Below, piece after piece: positions 8,229-17,057 of a stretch of 45,334 nucleotides of DNA. How positions within the stretch are numbered: the stretch's first letter is position 1; each line of letters opens with the position of its first letter. The DNA comes from Opitutales bacterium (GTDB lineage Bacteria; Verrucomicrobiota; Verrucomicrobiia; Opitutales; JABSRG01). The stretch covers positions 1 through 45,334 of the forward strand of contig JABSRG010000023.1 of NCBI GenBank assembly GCA_013215165.1, given 5' to 3'. The translations under genes and the position numbers were made by a program. The notes beneath the pieces were generated by a model. It saw nothing but the letters and a program-made list of their open reading frames with translations. It was not told the DNA's origin and made no database searches.

Positions 8229-9023
8229 ATGAATTCGTCGCCAATTGGGAATTTTACAATAAAGAGCCTGAACCTTTTTAGACATCCTAAACGCTATTGG
8301 ACCTGGCGGAAGAAAATGAATAACCACTTCAACCTCTGGGTAGCCATTGAAGGTTCAGGGATTATGTCTATCGATGGCATAAGATACCCATTTCAGCCTG
8401 GAACAGGATTCATTTTGAACCCAGGAGCACAGATCAGTGCCGAACAAAAAGTCGGCGACTGCCTCTGGAATCTCGCTATTCACTTCCTCTTGGAAAAAAC
8501 ACAAGCCGTCCAAGGTGGGCCTCTCGTAGAAACTTGTCATGGATTTCAAATTCGCGACATGGTCACGTTTCGTGCGCTCGCTGACTATGGAGAAAGTCTT
8601 AATAATACCAATGATCCCGTAACAGTCTCACAAAAATCTGGGATAGGCGAACAATTGTTGCTCATGGCTTATAAGGATTTCAGAGAGGCTGGCCAGAACC
8701 CCATGAGCAGAAAGATGGATGAACTTATGGCGCATATATACCGCTCCTTAGGGGATACGATCAACGACGTGGATGCTATGGCACGCTTCTGCGGCCTTTC
8801 GCGTTCCCACTTTTCACGACTGTTTAAACAACATGCCGGTCAATCTCCAAACTCTTTTCTCATCAACACGCGCATCATGGCTGCACGCAACCGTCTCCGC
8901 AATAGCTCCGCGACCCTAGAAACAATCGCTCACGAACTCGGTTATCGCGACGTCTACTTCTTCTCGCGTCAGTTCAAACAAAAGACTGGCATCACGCCTA
9001 ATAATTATAGAAATCATGCCTGA
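8229..9023 (+). CDS. AraC family transcriptional regulator
   Basis: The 264-residue protein has an N-terminal cupin-like sensor half (about 30-120, with WVAIEGSGIMSIDG and PGTGFILNPG) and a C-terminal double helix-turn-helix (about 165-264). Signature pieces include DAMARFCGLSRSHFSRLFKQ and IAHELGYRDVYFFSRQFKQ, followed by TGITPNNYR. It is divergent from the isomerase/dehydrogenase operon 70 bases away, so it most likely activates that operon in response to its sugar substrate or an intermediate. The effector is unknown. Confidence 0.93.
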   Translation: MNSSPIGNFTIKSLNLFRHPKRYWTWRKKMNNHFNLWVAIEGSGIMSIDGIRYPFQPGTGFILNPGAQISAEQKVGDCLWNLAIHFLLEKTQAVQGGPLVETCHGFQIRDMVTFRALADYGESLNNTNDPVTVSQKSGIGEQLLLMAYKDFREAGQNPMSRKMDELMAHIYRSLGDTINDVDAMARFCGLSRSHFSRLFKQHAGQSPNSFLINTRIMAARNRLRNSSATLETIAHELGYRDVYFFSRQFKQKTGITPNNYRNHA

Positions 9024-9159
9024 GGGCTGTTTGGAGCTTAAGCGGCGGGACGCGTAACGAGCGTTAGACTTCCTCTATACATCAGCTCCTCCACCACTGA
9101 TTTCCAGTGACTTACCAAAGCTGCCTTCAATTTATTTTAACAATCGATCAAAGAGAATA

Positions 9160-10632
9160 TTGTCATCCAAAGCCTTTTTCATTTACACAGTAATGATGAT
9201 AAAAGGCCCCCTTAACACCTATTTATTGATCTCCCTTCTATTGCCTACGCTGGCTACTACCGTCAAAGCCCAAGAATCTAATCTAGGATTTTACCCGCAG
9301 CTCACTCAGCCCGAATGGACTGCAAGCGATAGATACAACAACTTCGGGGGTATCTCTTCATCGAACTCTGAAAATCTTTATGACGGTTCTGGAGTCCAGG
9401 TGATTTATCCAGGCATGGAAGGTGCGTTCGTTGTGCAGGATGACTCACTGGAGCTCGGTGGTTTCTCTGATTTCCCACTGACGCGGACCCAGCAAGACTA
9501 CTCTCTCACGAGCGAGGGAGTCGCGCAATTCGGATTCCGAGTGTACTCCTACAATGCAAACACCCCAACAGATTCGACAGCTAGTTTCTTCTATGATGAA
9601 AACACTGAAGAGGTGGTATTGGGGCAGCGCACAGGCAACCCACCCATCATTATTTTGCCTACTGCTACCATCGGACAAGTCTACAGCTACGACACGGTGG
9701 GTGAAAGTATCACCGAGATCGAAGGGGAGGCTCTAAACCTGACCCTAGGAGAAAATCACGGCTTCGACCTATCGCGCACCACCACGATCAGTAATTCATC
9801 AGTGCGCTATGTCTATGCCGGCTTCCAGACAGTGGATAACTTGCTTTTGGGAGCCGAAGATCCGAGCGAAACGACAGACGCATATGTAGCACTCGTAAGA
9901 GTCACTGAAATTACTAGTAATACCACCACCACGACCGAGTTAATCGGCGGTGACCTACAGACAGACCCCCTCACTATTCCCGGAGAAGACATTACCTCAA
10001 CCAGCGTGGAATGGCTGGTACACGGCTACGGTGCAGTACGCTTCGTATTCACTACGGATGGGGGCTTTCTTGACCGCATTTTGGGAGCGCCGGTATTTGA
10101 CAGTGGCGACGGCATTGTAAGCACCACATCTCTTGAGGACATTACCGGCTATAGCTATGACGGGACTGGGATTCCGTTTGATATAGTGAAGGAGTCTCGC
10201 GGAGTCGACGCGCGTGCCAAACCGCGAGATGCTACTGATTTTGTAGACAGCGATGGCAAGATTTCAATTTTGGGTGATTACACCACCTCAGCGCAGCCGG
10301 ACAATTGGTGGAGCCGGCAGACAGACTCTCTCGGAGAGAACTGGTTTTATTCGCCCATCTTTGACGCCCTCGTTCGCGTTCCTGTTTCGGTCAGTGCTAG
10401 CAATCAGGGTGATGGATGGATCTACGTCGACCCCATTGGCTATGTCTATTCCGTCGAGCAAGAGGATGGAGAAATTTGGTGGTATATTCCGGGTCAAAAC
10501 TGGGTATACACCACGTCAGAAGCTTACCCGTATTTCTTCAGTGCGGATGACAACGCGTGGCTTTACCTGCAGACAGTCGATAACACAGCCTGGTTTTTCT
10601 CTTTCGACGATGCCTCTTGGAACCGACTCTAA
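9160..10632 (+). CDS. Secreted protein with C-terminal Trp/Tyr repeats
   Basis: I do not recognise the 490-residue protein as an enzyme. It has a signal peptide (TYLLISLLLPTLATTVKA) and a middle part rich in Thr, Ser, Asp and Gly (about 45-360), typical of surface beta-proteins. The last 110 residues have evenly spaced aromatic units (NWWSR, NWFYSP, GWIYVDPIGYVYS, IWWYIPGQNWVYT, AWLYLQ, AWFFSF, SWNRL). Such W/Y units recur at the C-terminus of many secreted proteins of Opitutales-like bacteria and may be a sorting or wall-binding module; this is inference. The start is uncertain: TTG 9160 has a purine-rich stretch upstream, and ATG 9193 or 9196 would give a shorter signal peptide. Confidence 0.75.
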   Translation: MSSKAFFIYTVMMIKGPLNTYLLISLLLPTLATTVKAQESNLGFYPQLTQPEWTASDRYNNFGGISSSNSENLYDGSGVQVIYPGMEGAFVVQDDSLELGGFSDFPLTRTQQDYSLTSEGVAQFGFRVYSYNANTPTDSTASFFYDENTEEVVLGQRTGNPPIIILPTATIGQVYSYDTVGESITEIEGEALNLTLGENHGFDLSRTTTISNSSVRYVYAGFQTVDNLLLGAEDPSETTDAYVALVRVTEITSNTTTTTELIGGDLQTDPLTIPGEDITSTSVEWLVHGYGAVRFVFTTDGGFLDRILGAPVFDSGDGIVSTTSLEDITGYSYDGTGIPFDIVKESRGVDARAKPRDATDFVDSDGKISILGDYTTSAQPDNWWSRQTDSLGENWFYSPIFDALVRVPVSVSASNQGDGWIYVDPIGYVYSVEQEDGEIWWYIPGQNWVYTTSEAYPYFFSADDNAWLYLQTVDNTAWFFSFDDASWNRL

Positions 10633-10764
10633 TACAAGATAGGCAGAGCCACCATTTCTCTGTCCCCTTGGCTATCACAGTAGCGTCACGGCGCTGAAGC
10701 TAAGTCAGGCTTTTCAACAGGATCGAGTTCGCTCAATAGTCATTTAAGACTCTAAAGAGTGCGT

Positions 10765-11415
10765 ATGGCACCCAAAATTCCGGACATCCATTTCATCGAC
10801 TTCGAGGGTTCGACCCGGACCGGGGTAGTCGAATTTGGCATTACGACGTTACGCATGGGTAGATTGGAGACAACGCACACACGCTTGTGTGGGGCGCGTG
10901 CAACGCTGTTTTCGCGCGAAATTGAAGTCCACGGAATCACAAACAATGCCGTCGAAGGCTGCGAACCCATGGAAAACAGTTGGGAGCTGTTTCGTTCATT
11001 GCGAGAAAACGGTTTATTTGCCGCACATAACCATGTGGTGGAAAACACGCTCATCAATCAAGTCTGGCCGCACGGCGGTATATTTCCTTCATTCGGGGAT
11101 GAAGTCGATGCTTCTGGGTGGGGACCGTGGATCGACACACGGTGGCTCGTACCAAACCTCTTCCGCGATGTTGCTTCCTGTGGGTTGATGGATTTGGTCG
11201 CGCAATTCGATTTGATTGAGACTCTAGATCATCACACGTGCGCATTTTGCCCAACTGATCGATGCCAACCTCACTGTGCGTTGTATGACGCTATCGCCTC
11301 GGCGGTATTATTCCGACACATTTCTCATATGGAGGCATTTGAGACATTTGGCATCAACGATTGGCTTGCTCATTCGCGCCCATCGCCAAACACAAGCCAA
11401 CTCGAGTTCTTTTGA
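10765..11415 (+). CDS. DnaQ-like 3'-5' exonuclease with Cys cluster
   Basis: This 216-residue DEDD-fold protein resembles the proofreading subunit of DNA polymerase III and oligoribonucleases. ExoI motif FIDFEGS supplies D12 and E14, ExoII AAHNHVVEN has HN at 88-89 with Glu93 where Asp is usual, and ExoIII is HCALYDA with H170 and D175 (DEDDh type). Four cysteines (C159, C162, C167, C171) form a CxxC-x4-C-x3-C cluster directly around the ExoIII His and probably bind zinc or keep a local fold. The ATG at 10765 has aaagag 5 bases upstream and is preferred over GTG 10759. Whether it acts on DNA or RNA is not visible. Confidence 0.8.
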   Translation: MAPKIPDIHFIDFEGSTRTGVVEFGITTLRMGRLETTHTRLCGARATLFSREIEVHGITNNAVEGCEPMENSWELFRSLRENGLFAAHNHVVENTLINQVWPHGGIFPSFGDEVDASGWGPWIDTRWLVPNLFRDVASCGLMDLVAQFDLIETLDHHTCAFCPTDRCQPHCALYDAIASAVLFRHISHMEAFETFGINDWLAHSRPSPNTSQLEFF

Positions 11416-11422
11416 ATTTGTC

Positions 11423-11453
11423 TTGACTGAGTGACCCACAAAATCACTTTAGA
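11423..11453 (+). promoter_or_regulatory. Candidate promoter of tRNA-Gln
   Basis: TTGACT (11423-11428) and TTTAGA (11448-11453) are 19 bases apart and 12 bases before the tRNA. The match is moderate and the spacing long. Confidence 0.3.
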
Positions 11454-11464
11454 GAATTTCCTAC

Positions 11465-11538
11465 TCCCTGATGGTGTAATGGTAGCACAGATGGTTTTGG
11501 TCCATTTAGTTGAGGTTCGAATCCTTATCGGGGAACCA
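11465..11538 (+). tRNA. tRNA-Gln (TTG), CCA encoded
   Basis: The acceptor stem tccctga (11465-11471) pairs with tcgggga (11528-11534). The anticodon loop ttttggt carries TTG at 11497-11499, the T arm has ttcgaat, and CCA is encoded at 11536-11538. It is followed at once by its own terminator. Confidence 0.95.
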
Positions 11539-11546
11539 CTTTTATA

Positions 11547-11575
11547 AAAGCCGCCTCAATATAGGCGGCTTTTTT
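11547..11575 (+). terminator. Intrinsic terminator after tRNA-Gln
   Basis: The 8-bp stem agccgcct (11549-11556) / aggcggct (11563-11570) with loop caatat is followed by a run of T to 11575. The next start codon is at 11580, so the hairpin also forms the leader of the PLP-enzyme gene. Confidence 0.92.
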
Positions 11576-11579
11576 GGTT

Positions 11580-13091
11580 ATGCCACACTACCCTCTCGGT
11601 GCTCAAATTCCCGCGTCCGCTCATGCGGTCAGCTCGAGCTTGCCCGATATGAACGCGGTGATCGGATACGAAGAAAACGATCCACAGGTCTTAAATGAAC
11701 TAAAGTCAGGCTATCCTCGATTCGTAGTCCATGTATACATAGAAAAGCTCAGGGAGATATTTAAGAAGGAGCTTGGATTCGAAGGTCATGAGCTAGCACT
11801 TCTCAATTCGGATCAATCGATTTCACGGCTCTGCCGTCATCTTGGTGGAGGCGATATATCCCATGGTTTTCATCACGAGGTTCCATACGTCGCATATCCA
11901 GGGCGAAGAAAGTATCGCAAACGCGCAAAAGAATTTCTTCAGCACACAGGCATCGGAATTTCTTCGAGGGAAGCTGAGCAAGTTCTTGCTAATCTAGGGC
12001 ATTTAAAGCCCGAGGCGGCTCAGAGAGAATCGAGAAACTACGCTTATCCCGATCAATTGGTGACCAACGCAATTGCCAAGCATTCGGGGATCCACGAGGA
12101 ACGCATAACGCTTACGAACAGCGGAATGAATGCCTTTTATGCGGGATTTAAAGCCGCGGAATCCATACAGGGCGAGGTCGGCAAATCTATCTGGATTCAA
12201 CTAGGCTGGCTCTACCTCGATACCACTCACGTGATTAATAAGCTGGGCAAATCGCGCACTGAAGTCGTCACAATTTGCGACGCGAGCGATCTTGTAGCGG
12301 TTAAGTCTGCATTTCATGAGCATTCCGGAAAGATCGCAGGCGTCATCACTGAAGCTCCAACAAACCCGTTAGTTCAGACAGCTGAGCTGAACGCGATAAG
12401 ACGACTCTGCGATGCTGAGGGAGCCATCCTACTGGTTGATCCAACCCTAGCGAGCATAGCAAATGTCGATGTCACCGATTATGCGGATATTATTGTCACC
12501 AGTCTGACAAAGTATGCTGCCAATGAGGGTGATATTATGATGGGTGCTGTGATGCCTGGAGTTTTGCAGCCATGGACGGAGCGCTGGCTCGCAGATCTAC
12601 GTCATTACGTCGAAACACCGTTTACAGGTGATCTTGCAAGGATGGCTGTGGAAATCGGCTCCTGGACTCATTATGCACAGCTGATCAATGCCAATTGCCG
12701 CAAGTTAGCCAGATTTCTGGAGGCACATCGTGCCGTGCGACGGGTATTTTGGGCCGAGGCAGTGACGAATCATCGCCGATTCTCGAAAGTGCGAAAAAAA
12801 GGAGGCGGCCCAGGAAGCATCATCACTATTTACTTACGACGGCCCGATCGCATGGCCGAGTTTTACGAACGCCTTGCCCTCGCAAAGGGTCCGAGTTTTG
12901 GAACGCGCTTCACACTCTGTTGCCCTTTCATGTATTTGGCTCACTACGACCTTGTGAGCACAGAGTCGGGACGCAATCAGCTCTGGGAATCTGGTATAGA
13001 TCCTGATCTGTTGCGCATCTCTGTCGGCAGTGAACCGATTGATAGCATTATCGAAGCTTTTTCAGAGGCTTTAGACCCACTCTCGGCTTAG
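11580..13091 (+). CDS. PLP-dependent enzyme, cystathionine gamma-synthase-like
   Basis: This 503-residue protein has a Cys/Met-metabolism PLP fold in its C-terminal three quarters (about 150-500). Features are NSGMNAFYAGF (phosphate-binding region), ILLVDPTLAS with the Asp that contacts the pyridine nitrogen, and the Schiff-base lysine K311 in VTSLTKYAANEGDIMMG. Typical members read TKYxxGHxD, so the GH pair is replaced here by NEG, which suggests a different substrate. The N-terminal 140 residues (PLGAQIPASAHAVS, VIGYEENDP, YPRFVVH) are an extension absent from classical MetB. The ATG at 11580 has no ribosome binding site and starts 5 bases after a terminator T-run. It may be co-transcribed with the next two genes (gap 16). 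Confidence 0.85.
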   Translation: MPHYPLGAQIPASAHAVSSSLPDMNAVIGYEENDPQVLNELKSGYPRFVVHVYIEKLREIFKKELGFEGHELALLNSDQSISRLCRHLGGGDISHGFHHEVPYVAYPGRRKYRKRAKEFLQHTGIGISSREAEQVLANLGHLKPEAAQRESRNYAYPDQLVTNAIAKHSGIHEERITLTNSGMNAFYAGFKAAESIQGEVGKSIWIQLGWLYLDTTHVINKLGKSRTEVVTICDASDLVAVKSAFHEHSGKIAGVITEAPTNPLVQTAELNAIRRLCDAEGAILLVDPTLASIANVDVTDYADIIVTSLTKYAANEGDIMMGAVMPGVLQPWTERWLADLRHYVETPFTGDLARMAVEIGSWTHYAQLINANCRKLARFLEAHRAVRRVFWAEAVTNHRRFSKVRKKGGGPGSIITIYLRRPDRMAEFYERLALAKGPSFGTRFTLCCPFMYLAHYDLVSTESGRNQLWESGIDPDLLRISVGSEPIDSIIEAFSEALDPLSA

Positions 13092-13107
13092 GCCCTTAAA
13101 CATACCT

Positions 13108-14463
13108 ATGCGAATCATACTTCACGGAATCGCTTGGCTCATCGCACAAATGCCCGACTCTATCCTAGAGTCTATTTGCAAAGGTTTTGCCCGTATTATA
13201 CTCCTTATCTCGAAGAAGCGGCGTCAGGTTATCTACTCTAATCTCGACCATGCATTTCCTCGGACCGACCGCATCCAGCTAGACGCATGGACACGGACGA
13301 GTACCGCCCGTATGGTCGAAATGGGACTGCTTTCATTTTGCTCAGGAGCGATTAGCGAAGGCGCCATACAGAGGCGATTTACCTTGGATCCAGAAGCGAG
13401 GGCAATCCACCTGGCGGCGCAGGCGAAGAAGAAGCCAATCGTCGTCCTAGTGCCTCATCTGACCGCAATGGAGATGATGCCCTGGCTTCCCCACGCACTG
13501 CCCGAGACCCTGGAGGCTCAAGTGTCTTGCATCTATCGTCCTCTTGAAAACAAAACTTTGGACTCACATATACGCAATAATCGGACGCGCTTCGGCATGC
13601 GTCTGTTGTCGCGTAAAAGTGGATTGAATGCAGCCATGAAAACGCTTCGTAGCAATGGTATGGTCGCGATATTATTCGACCAAAATGTAAGGGACTCAGG
13701 CGTCGTTACCTTGTTTTTCAATCGTGTGTGCACAGCGACAGATTTGCCGGGTTTAATGGCACAAAAATTTGGAGCTTCTGTCCTCTTCGCCTGGTTCGAG
13801 CGCACCGGTTTCTGGCAGGGCACCTACCGAGCAAAATTACTTGATGAGCGCTGGTTAGCATCACCACTGCACGTCACCATAGGGGCACAACAGCGTCTAG
13901 AGAGCTTACTCAAACAGAATACGTTCATGATTCCTGACTGGCTATGGTCGCACAATCGTTGGCGAGGACAGACAGAGCCCGTTAAACGGCTGCGCATTGA
14001 TCACAAGAAGAACAAGCTTAATGAGACTTTGGCGTTGTTGGGATTAACAGAGGTGCCACGCACTTTTCGGCTCTGCTTGCGCCTACCCGATAATCATGAA
14101 TTAGCGCCCCCCCTGTTTGAAGCTGTCTCCCAGATCCGCCAACATCGACCCGATGCCTGGATCATCCTAGTAGCGCATCATAAAGTCCTAGCGGAAGCCG
14201 AATCTGCCGGGGTGGGCGATGAATGGGTTTCCAAAGAAGATTTCCGCCTTCTTTCTTACCGATTTATCGATACCGTAATTACCTTTCGAAGCGCTACGGA
14301 TGAAGATGGCTTAATCGCTCGAATGAAGACATCTCAACGATTCGCCGCAACGCCCAAAGCAAAGCCGCGCAAGGGATTTACCCATACGGCACCCATCCCA
14401 TCGGAAACCGAGCCCATCGAAGCGGCAAAGTTACTCCTTGAGCATTTCGGTCTTCCGCAATGA
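13108..14463 (+). CDS. LpxL/HtrB-like acyltransferase with GT9-like tail
   Basis: Residues 1-290 match the lipid A late acyltransferase fold: an N-terminal hydrophobic segment, the catalytic H-x4-E at 117-122 (VPHLTAMEMM), FDQNVRDSGVVTLFF, and DWLWSHNRWRG near 280. It would add a secondary acyl chain to lipid A at the inner face of the inner membrane. The last 160 residues are extra: FRLCLRLPDNHELAPPL and RPDAWIILVAHH resemble the start of a family 9 glycosyltransferase (heptosyltransferase), but the usual N-W-x-G-D segment is degenerate, so this part may be non-catalytic. The MsbA-like exporter follows after 27 bases, in line with a lipid A role. Confidence 0.85.
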   Translation: MRIILHGIAWLIAQMPDSILESICKGFARIILLISKKRRQVIYSNLDHAFPRTDRIQLDAWTRTSTARMVEMGLLSFCSGAISEGAIQRRFTLDPEARAIHLAAQAKKKPIVVLVPHLTAMEMMPWLPHALPETLEAQVSCIYRPLENKTLDSHIRNNRTRFGMRLLSRKSGLNAAMKTLRSNGMVAILFDQNVRDSGVVTLFFNRVCTATDLPGLMAQKFGASVLFAWFERTGFWQGTYRAKLLDERWLASPLHVTIGAQQRLESLLKQNTFMIPDWLWSHNRWRGQTEPVKRLRIDHKKNKLNETLALLGLTEVPRTFRLCLRLPDNHELAPPLFEAVSQIRQHRPDAWIILVAHHKVLAEAESAGVGDEWVSKEDFRLLSYRFIDTVITFRSATDEDGLIARMKTSQRFAATPKAKPRKGFTHTAPIPSETEPIEAAKLLLEHFGLPQ

Positions 14464-14490
14464 TGCTGCTCAGACTCCGCACACATTAGC

Positions 14491-16221
14491 ATGCGACGCT
14501 TTTTTCCATATTTCAGACAACTAGCACCCTACAAACACATCTACATCCTGGGTGTAGTAGCTGGGATTATCCACGCCGTTGCGACAGGATTTGGACTGCC
14601 ATTCATGGTGGAAAAGATTTTTCCGATCGTCTTCAGCGGCGGCACAACACTGAGGACTTGGGAACTTCTCGGCTATGCCGCAATTCTACCCGCGGTTTTC
14701 TTTATTCGTGGACTAAGCGGTTACGCAAATACCTTGGCGATTAACTACGTCGGGCTGCAATTCGTACGCTGGTTAAGAAACCATATGTTTGCCAAGATCC
14801 AGGCATTACATCTGGGCTTTTTCTCCAAGCGATCTACGGGTGAGATCCACGCTAGGCTCACCCAGGACACACAACTTCTCCAACAAGTAATCACCGAGAG
14901 TGCCAACGATTTAATCCGGCAACCTGTGGTTCTGATGGGCGCGTTCGGATTTCTCGTTTATCAGACCGTTAAGAACGACGACCTGCTGTTCATCCTCCTG
15001 GCTGCTTTGACCATCCCAATCTGTGTGCTTCCTATCCGTTTGATCGGAAAACGTATGATAAAAAAGGCCCGCATCCAGCAAGACAAAGCGGGTAACCTTT
15101 CCGAGCTCATCAATGAAAACCTCTCGGCAAGTCGAGAGATTCGAGCCTACGGACTCGAGGAGAAAGCAAACTCAGCGTTTCAGAGCCAAATGAAGAGCCT
15201 TGCCCAAGCCCAGTATCGAGTGCTCGCCAACTATCGATTGTTGTCCCCACTCATCGAATGGATCTCTACCCTGGGCATTGGCTTGGCGCTCTTTTTCGCA
15301 GCGCGCAATGGAACGACACTGGATCAGTTTACTGCCTTGGTGATGGCCCTCTACCTCTGCTACGACCCGGTCAAAAAACTCGGCGTGGTGCATAACAATA
15401 TCAACCGCGGCACCGGCGCATTGGATCGAATAGAGGCCATTCTAAACGAGCCAATCACGGTCGAGAATACAAGTGATGCAAAGACTGACATCACGCTTTC
15501 CGGAAAAATTTCATTCCACGGGGTAAGTTTCGGATATGGCGATAAACTGATACTGGAAGAATTAAATCTGGACATTCCCGCTGGACAAACCGTGGCAATC
15601 GTGGGTCCGAGTGGAGCTGGAAAATCCTCCTTCGTCAGTATGGTGCCACGCTTTTTTGATCCAACCGACGGTGAAATCCGATTTGATGACCAGTCGGCTC
15701 AATCGATACATCTGCATACGCTTAGGCAGCATATAGCTCTGGTGAGCCAGGAGCCCATATTATTTCAGGATAGTCTGCGTGAGAACATACGCATGGGTCG
15801 TCCAGATGCAACGGATGATGAAGTTGAAGCTGCCGCTCGCGCGGCCCATATCCACGACTTTATTCTTTCACTGCCTCATGGTTACGACTCCAGCTCTGGT
15901 GAGCGTGGGAGCCTACTGAGTGGTGGACAGAAGCAGCGTATTGCATTGGCCAGGGCGTTTTTGAGGCAAGCCCCGGTTCTCATTCTGGACGAAGCGACTT
16001 CTGCTCTAGATTTGGACAGTGAATTAGCTATCCAGAAAGCCCTTAAGGAAATTAGCCAAAATCGAACTGTCCTTATTGTAGCTCACAGATTTAGCACCAT
16101 TCGCGACGCCGACCGCATTCTATTATTTGATCAAGGCAGAATAGTCGCCGACGGATCTCCTGACTCTCTCATGGAGCATCCTCTTTTCAGGCGTTTACAC
16201 GAAAATCAGTCATTTAACTGA
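14491..16221 (+). CDS. msbA: Lipid A export ABC transporter, MsbA-like
   Basis: This 576-residue half-transporter has an N-terminal six-helix membrane domain (about 15-310) fused to an ATPase. Walker A GPSGAGKS is at 372-379, the signature LSGGQ at 476-480, Walker B VLILDE at 496-501, and the switch His lies in VAHRFST. As a homodimer it would flip lipid A-core across the inner membrane. Coupling to the acyltransferase immediately upstream supports this substrate, although sequence alone cannot exclude another lipid or drug. It is the last gene of its group and convergent with the SprA-like gene. Confidence 0.88.
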   Translation: MRRFFPYFRQLAPYKHIYILGVVAGIIHAVATGFGLPFMVEKIFPIVFSGGTTLRTWELLGYAAILPAVFFIRGLSGYANTLAINYVGLQFVRWLRNHMFAKIQALHLGFFSKRSTGEIHARLTQDTQLLQQVITESANDLIRQPVVLMGAFGFLVYQTVKNDDLLFILLAALTIPICVLPIRLIGKRMIKKARIQQDKAGNLSELINENLSASREIRAYGLEEKANSAFQSQMKSLAQAQYRVLANYRLLSPLIEWISTLGIGLALFFAARNGTTLDQFTALVMALYLCYDPVKKLGVVHNNINRGTGALDRIEAILNEPITVENTSDAKTDITLSGKISFHGVSFGYGDKLILEELNLDIPAGQTVAIVGPSGAGKSSFVSMVPRFFDPTDGEIRFDDQSAQSIHLHTLRQHIALVSQEPILFQDSLRENIRMGRPDATDDEVEAAARAAHIHDFILSLPHGYDSSSGERGSLLSGGQKQRIALARAFLRQAPVLILDEATSALDLDSELAIQKALKEISQNRTVLIVAHRFSTIRDADRILLFDQGRIVADGSPDSLMEHPLFRRLHENQSFN

Positions 16222-16300
16222 AGGTCGCAGCCAATTTTTCTGCCGATGCTTCGCGACTAAACCACACCATCCGGTGCGGATTTACTGGGAGCGAACGACA

Positions 16301-17053
16301 CTAAGCTGCGATGCTAATCTGGGAGCCGAGATCCTTTCCCGGATCTGCGACTCCAGCTCCGGCGGCGTATGCGGCCTGCACGGTCGCTGCGCCTCCACTG
16401 GTCAATGCAGCACGTTGCTCCTCAGCTATTTCTGCCTGTGCCTTCGCCATCATGGCACGCGCTTGGGCAGCTACGCGCAGATCTTGAGGACTTGGATCTG
16501 AAGGTGCCGTCGCAGCAGAGATAATCTGTTGCGCCTTTTGCAAAGTCTCTTAGGGCGTTGAACCCTCCGAAGTATCTATCTGAACAGACCCACCTACGGC
16601 ATAGGCTTTGCCATCGGGTCCGACTTGATACTGAAGCTGCATGCCACCACGAGCCAGAGACCCAGCAGCAGCGAGATGCGCCATCTCATGAGACCGCACC
16701 TCGTTATCTCGCTGTTCCAAATCGCCCACTGCATCACCGCTACGAGCACCGCCGTTAGCCTTAGATATGAATTCGTTTAGACCGTTAAGACCACTAGCAC
16801 GCTCTGATCCGAGACCCGTGTCAAATTCCTGCCCAGTCACATATCCAAAACGAGCCAAGCCCGGCTGAATCTGGAGTGGGTCTTGATAGTAGGGATTTCC
16901 GTCTGGATCTGCCTGCCGAGCATTAGTCTGAGAATCTAGGACTTGCTTTGCACCGTCGTTAGACTGGCTAGATTTGATACCATCCGCAGGTCCGCTTTGA
17001 CCGTAAGGATTGGAGTAATCGTAGCTCGTATATGCTCCTGTGATTTGCACCAA
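16301..17053 (-). pseudogene. SprA-type metalloprotease-like protein with in-frame TAA
   Basis: The gene resembles the SprA-related putative metalloprotease (CJM1_0395) family, of unknown role. The 250-codon frame has a disordered, polar N-terminus, then EQRDNEVRSHEMAHLAAAG with the zinc motif HEMAH, GPDGKAYAVGGSVQIDTSEG, and downstream APSDPSPQDLRVAAQARAM, all conserved family blocks in the right order. A TAA at 16550-16552 interrupts the frame between the HEMAH block and the PSPQD block (STP-stop-ETLQKAQQ) with no frameshift. The start is TTG 17053 or GTG 17050, 4-7 bases after the STAS gene, so the two may be co-transcribed. If translation stops, a 167-residue product with the metal motif remains. 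Confidence 0.78.
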
Positions 17054-17057
17054 AAAA

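Noticed and set aside
13379-13823. Open frames on the minus strand inside the acyltransferase gene
   Set aside because: They lie opposite a strongly conserved gene and have no family motif or start signal; the same applies to many other antisense frames across the window.
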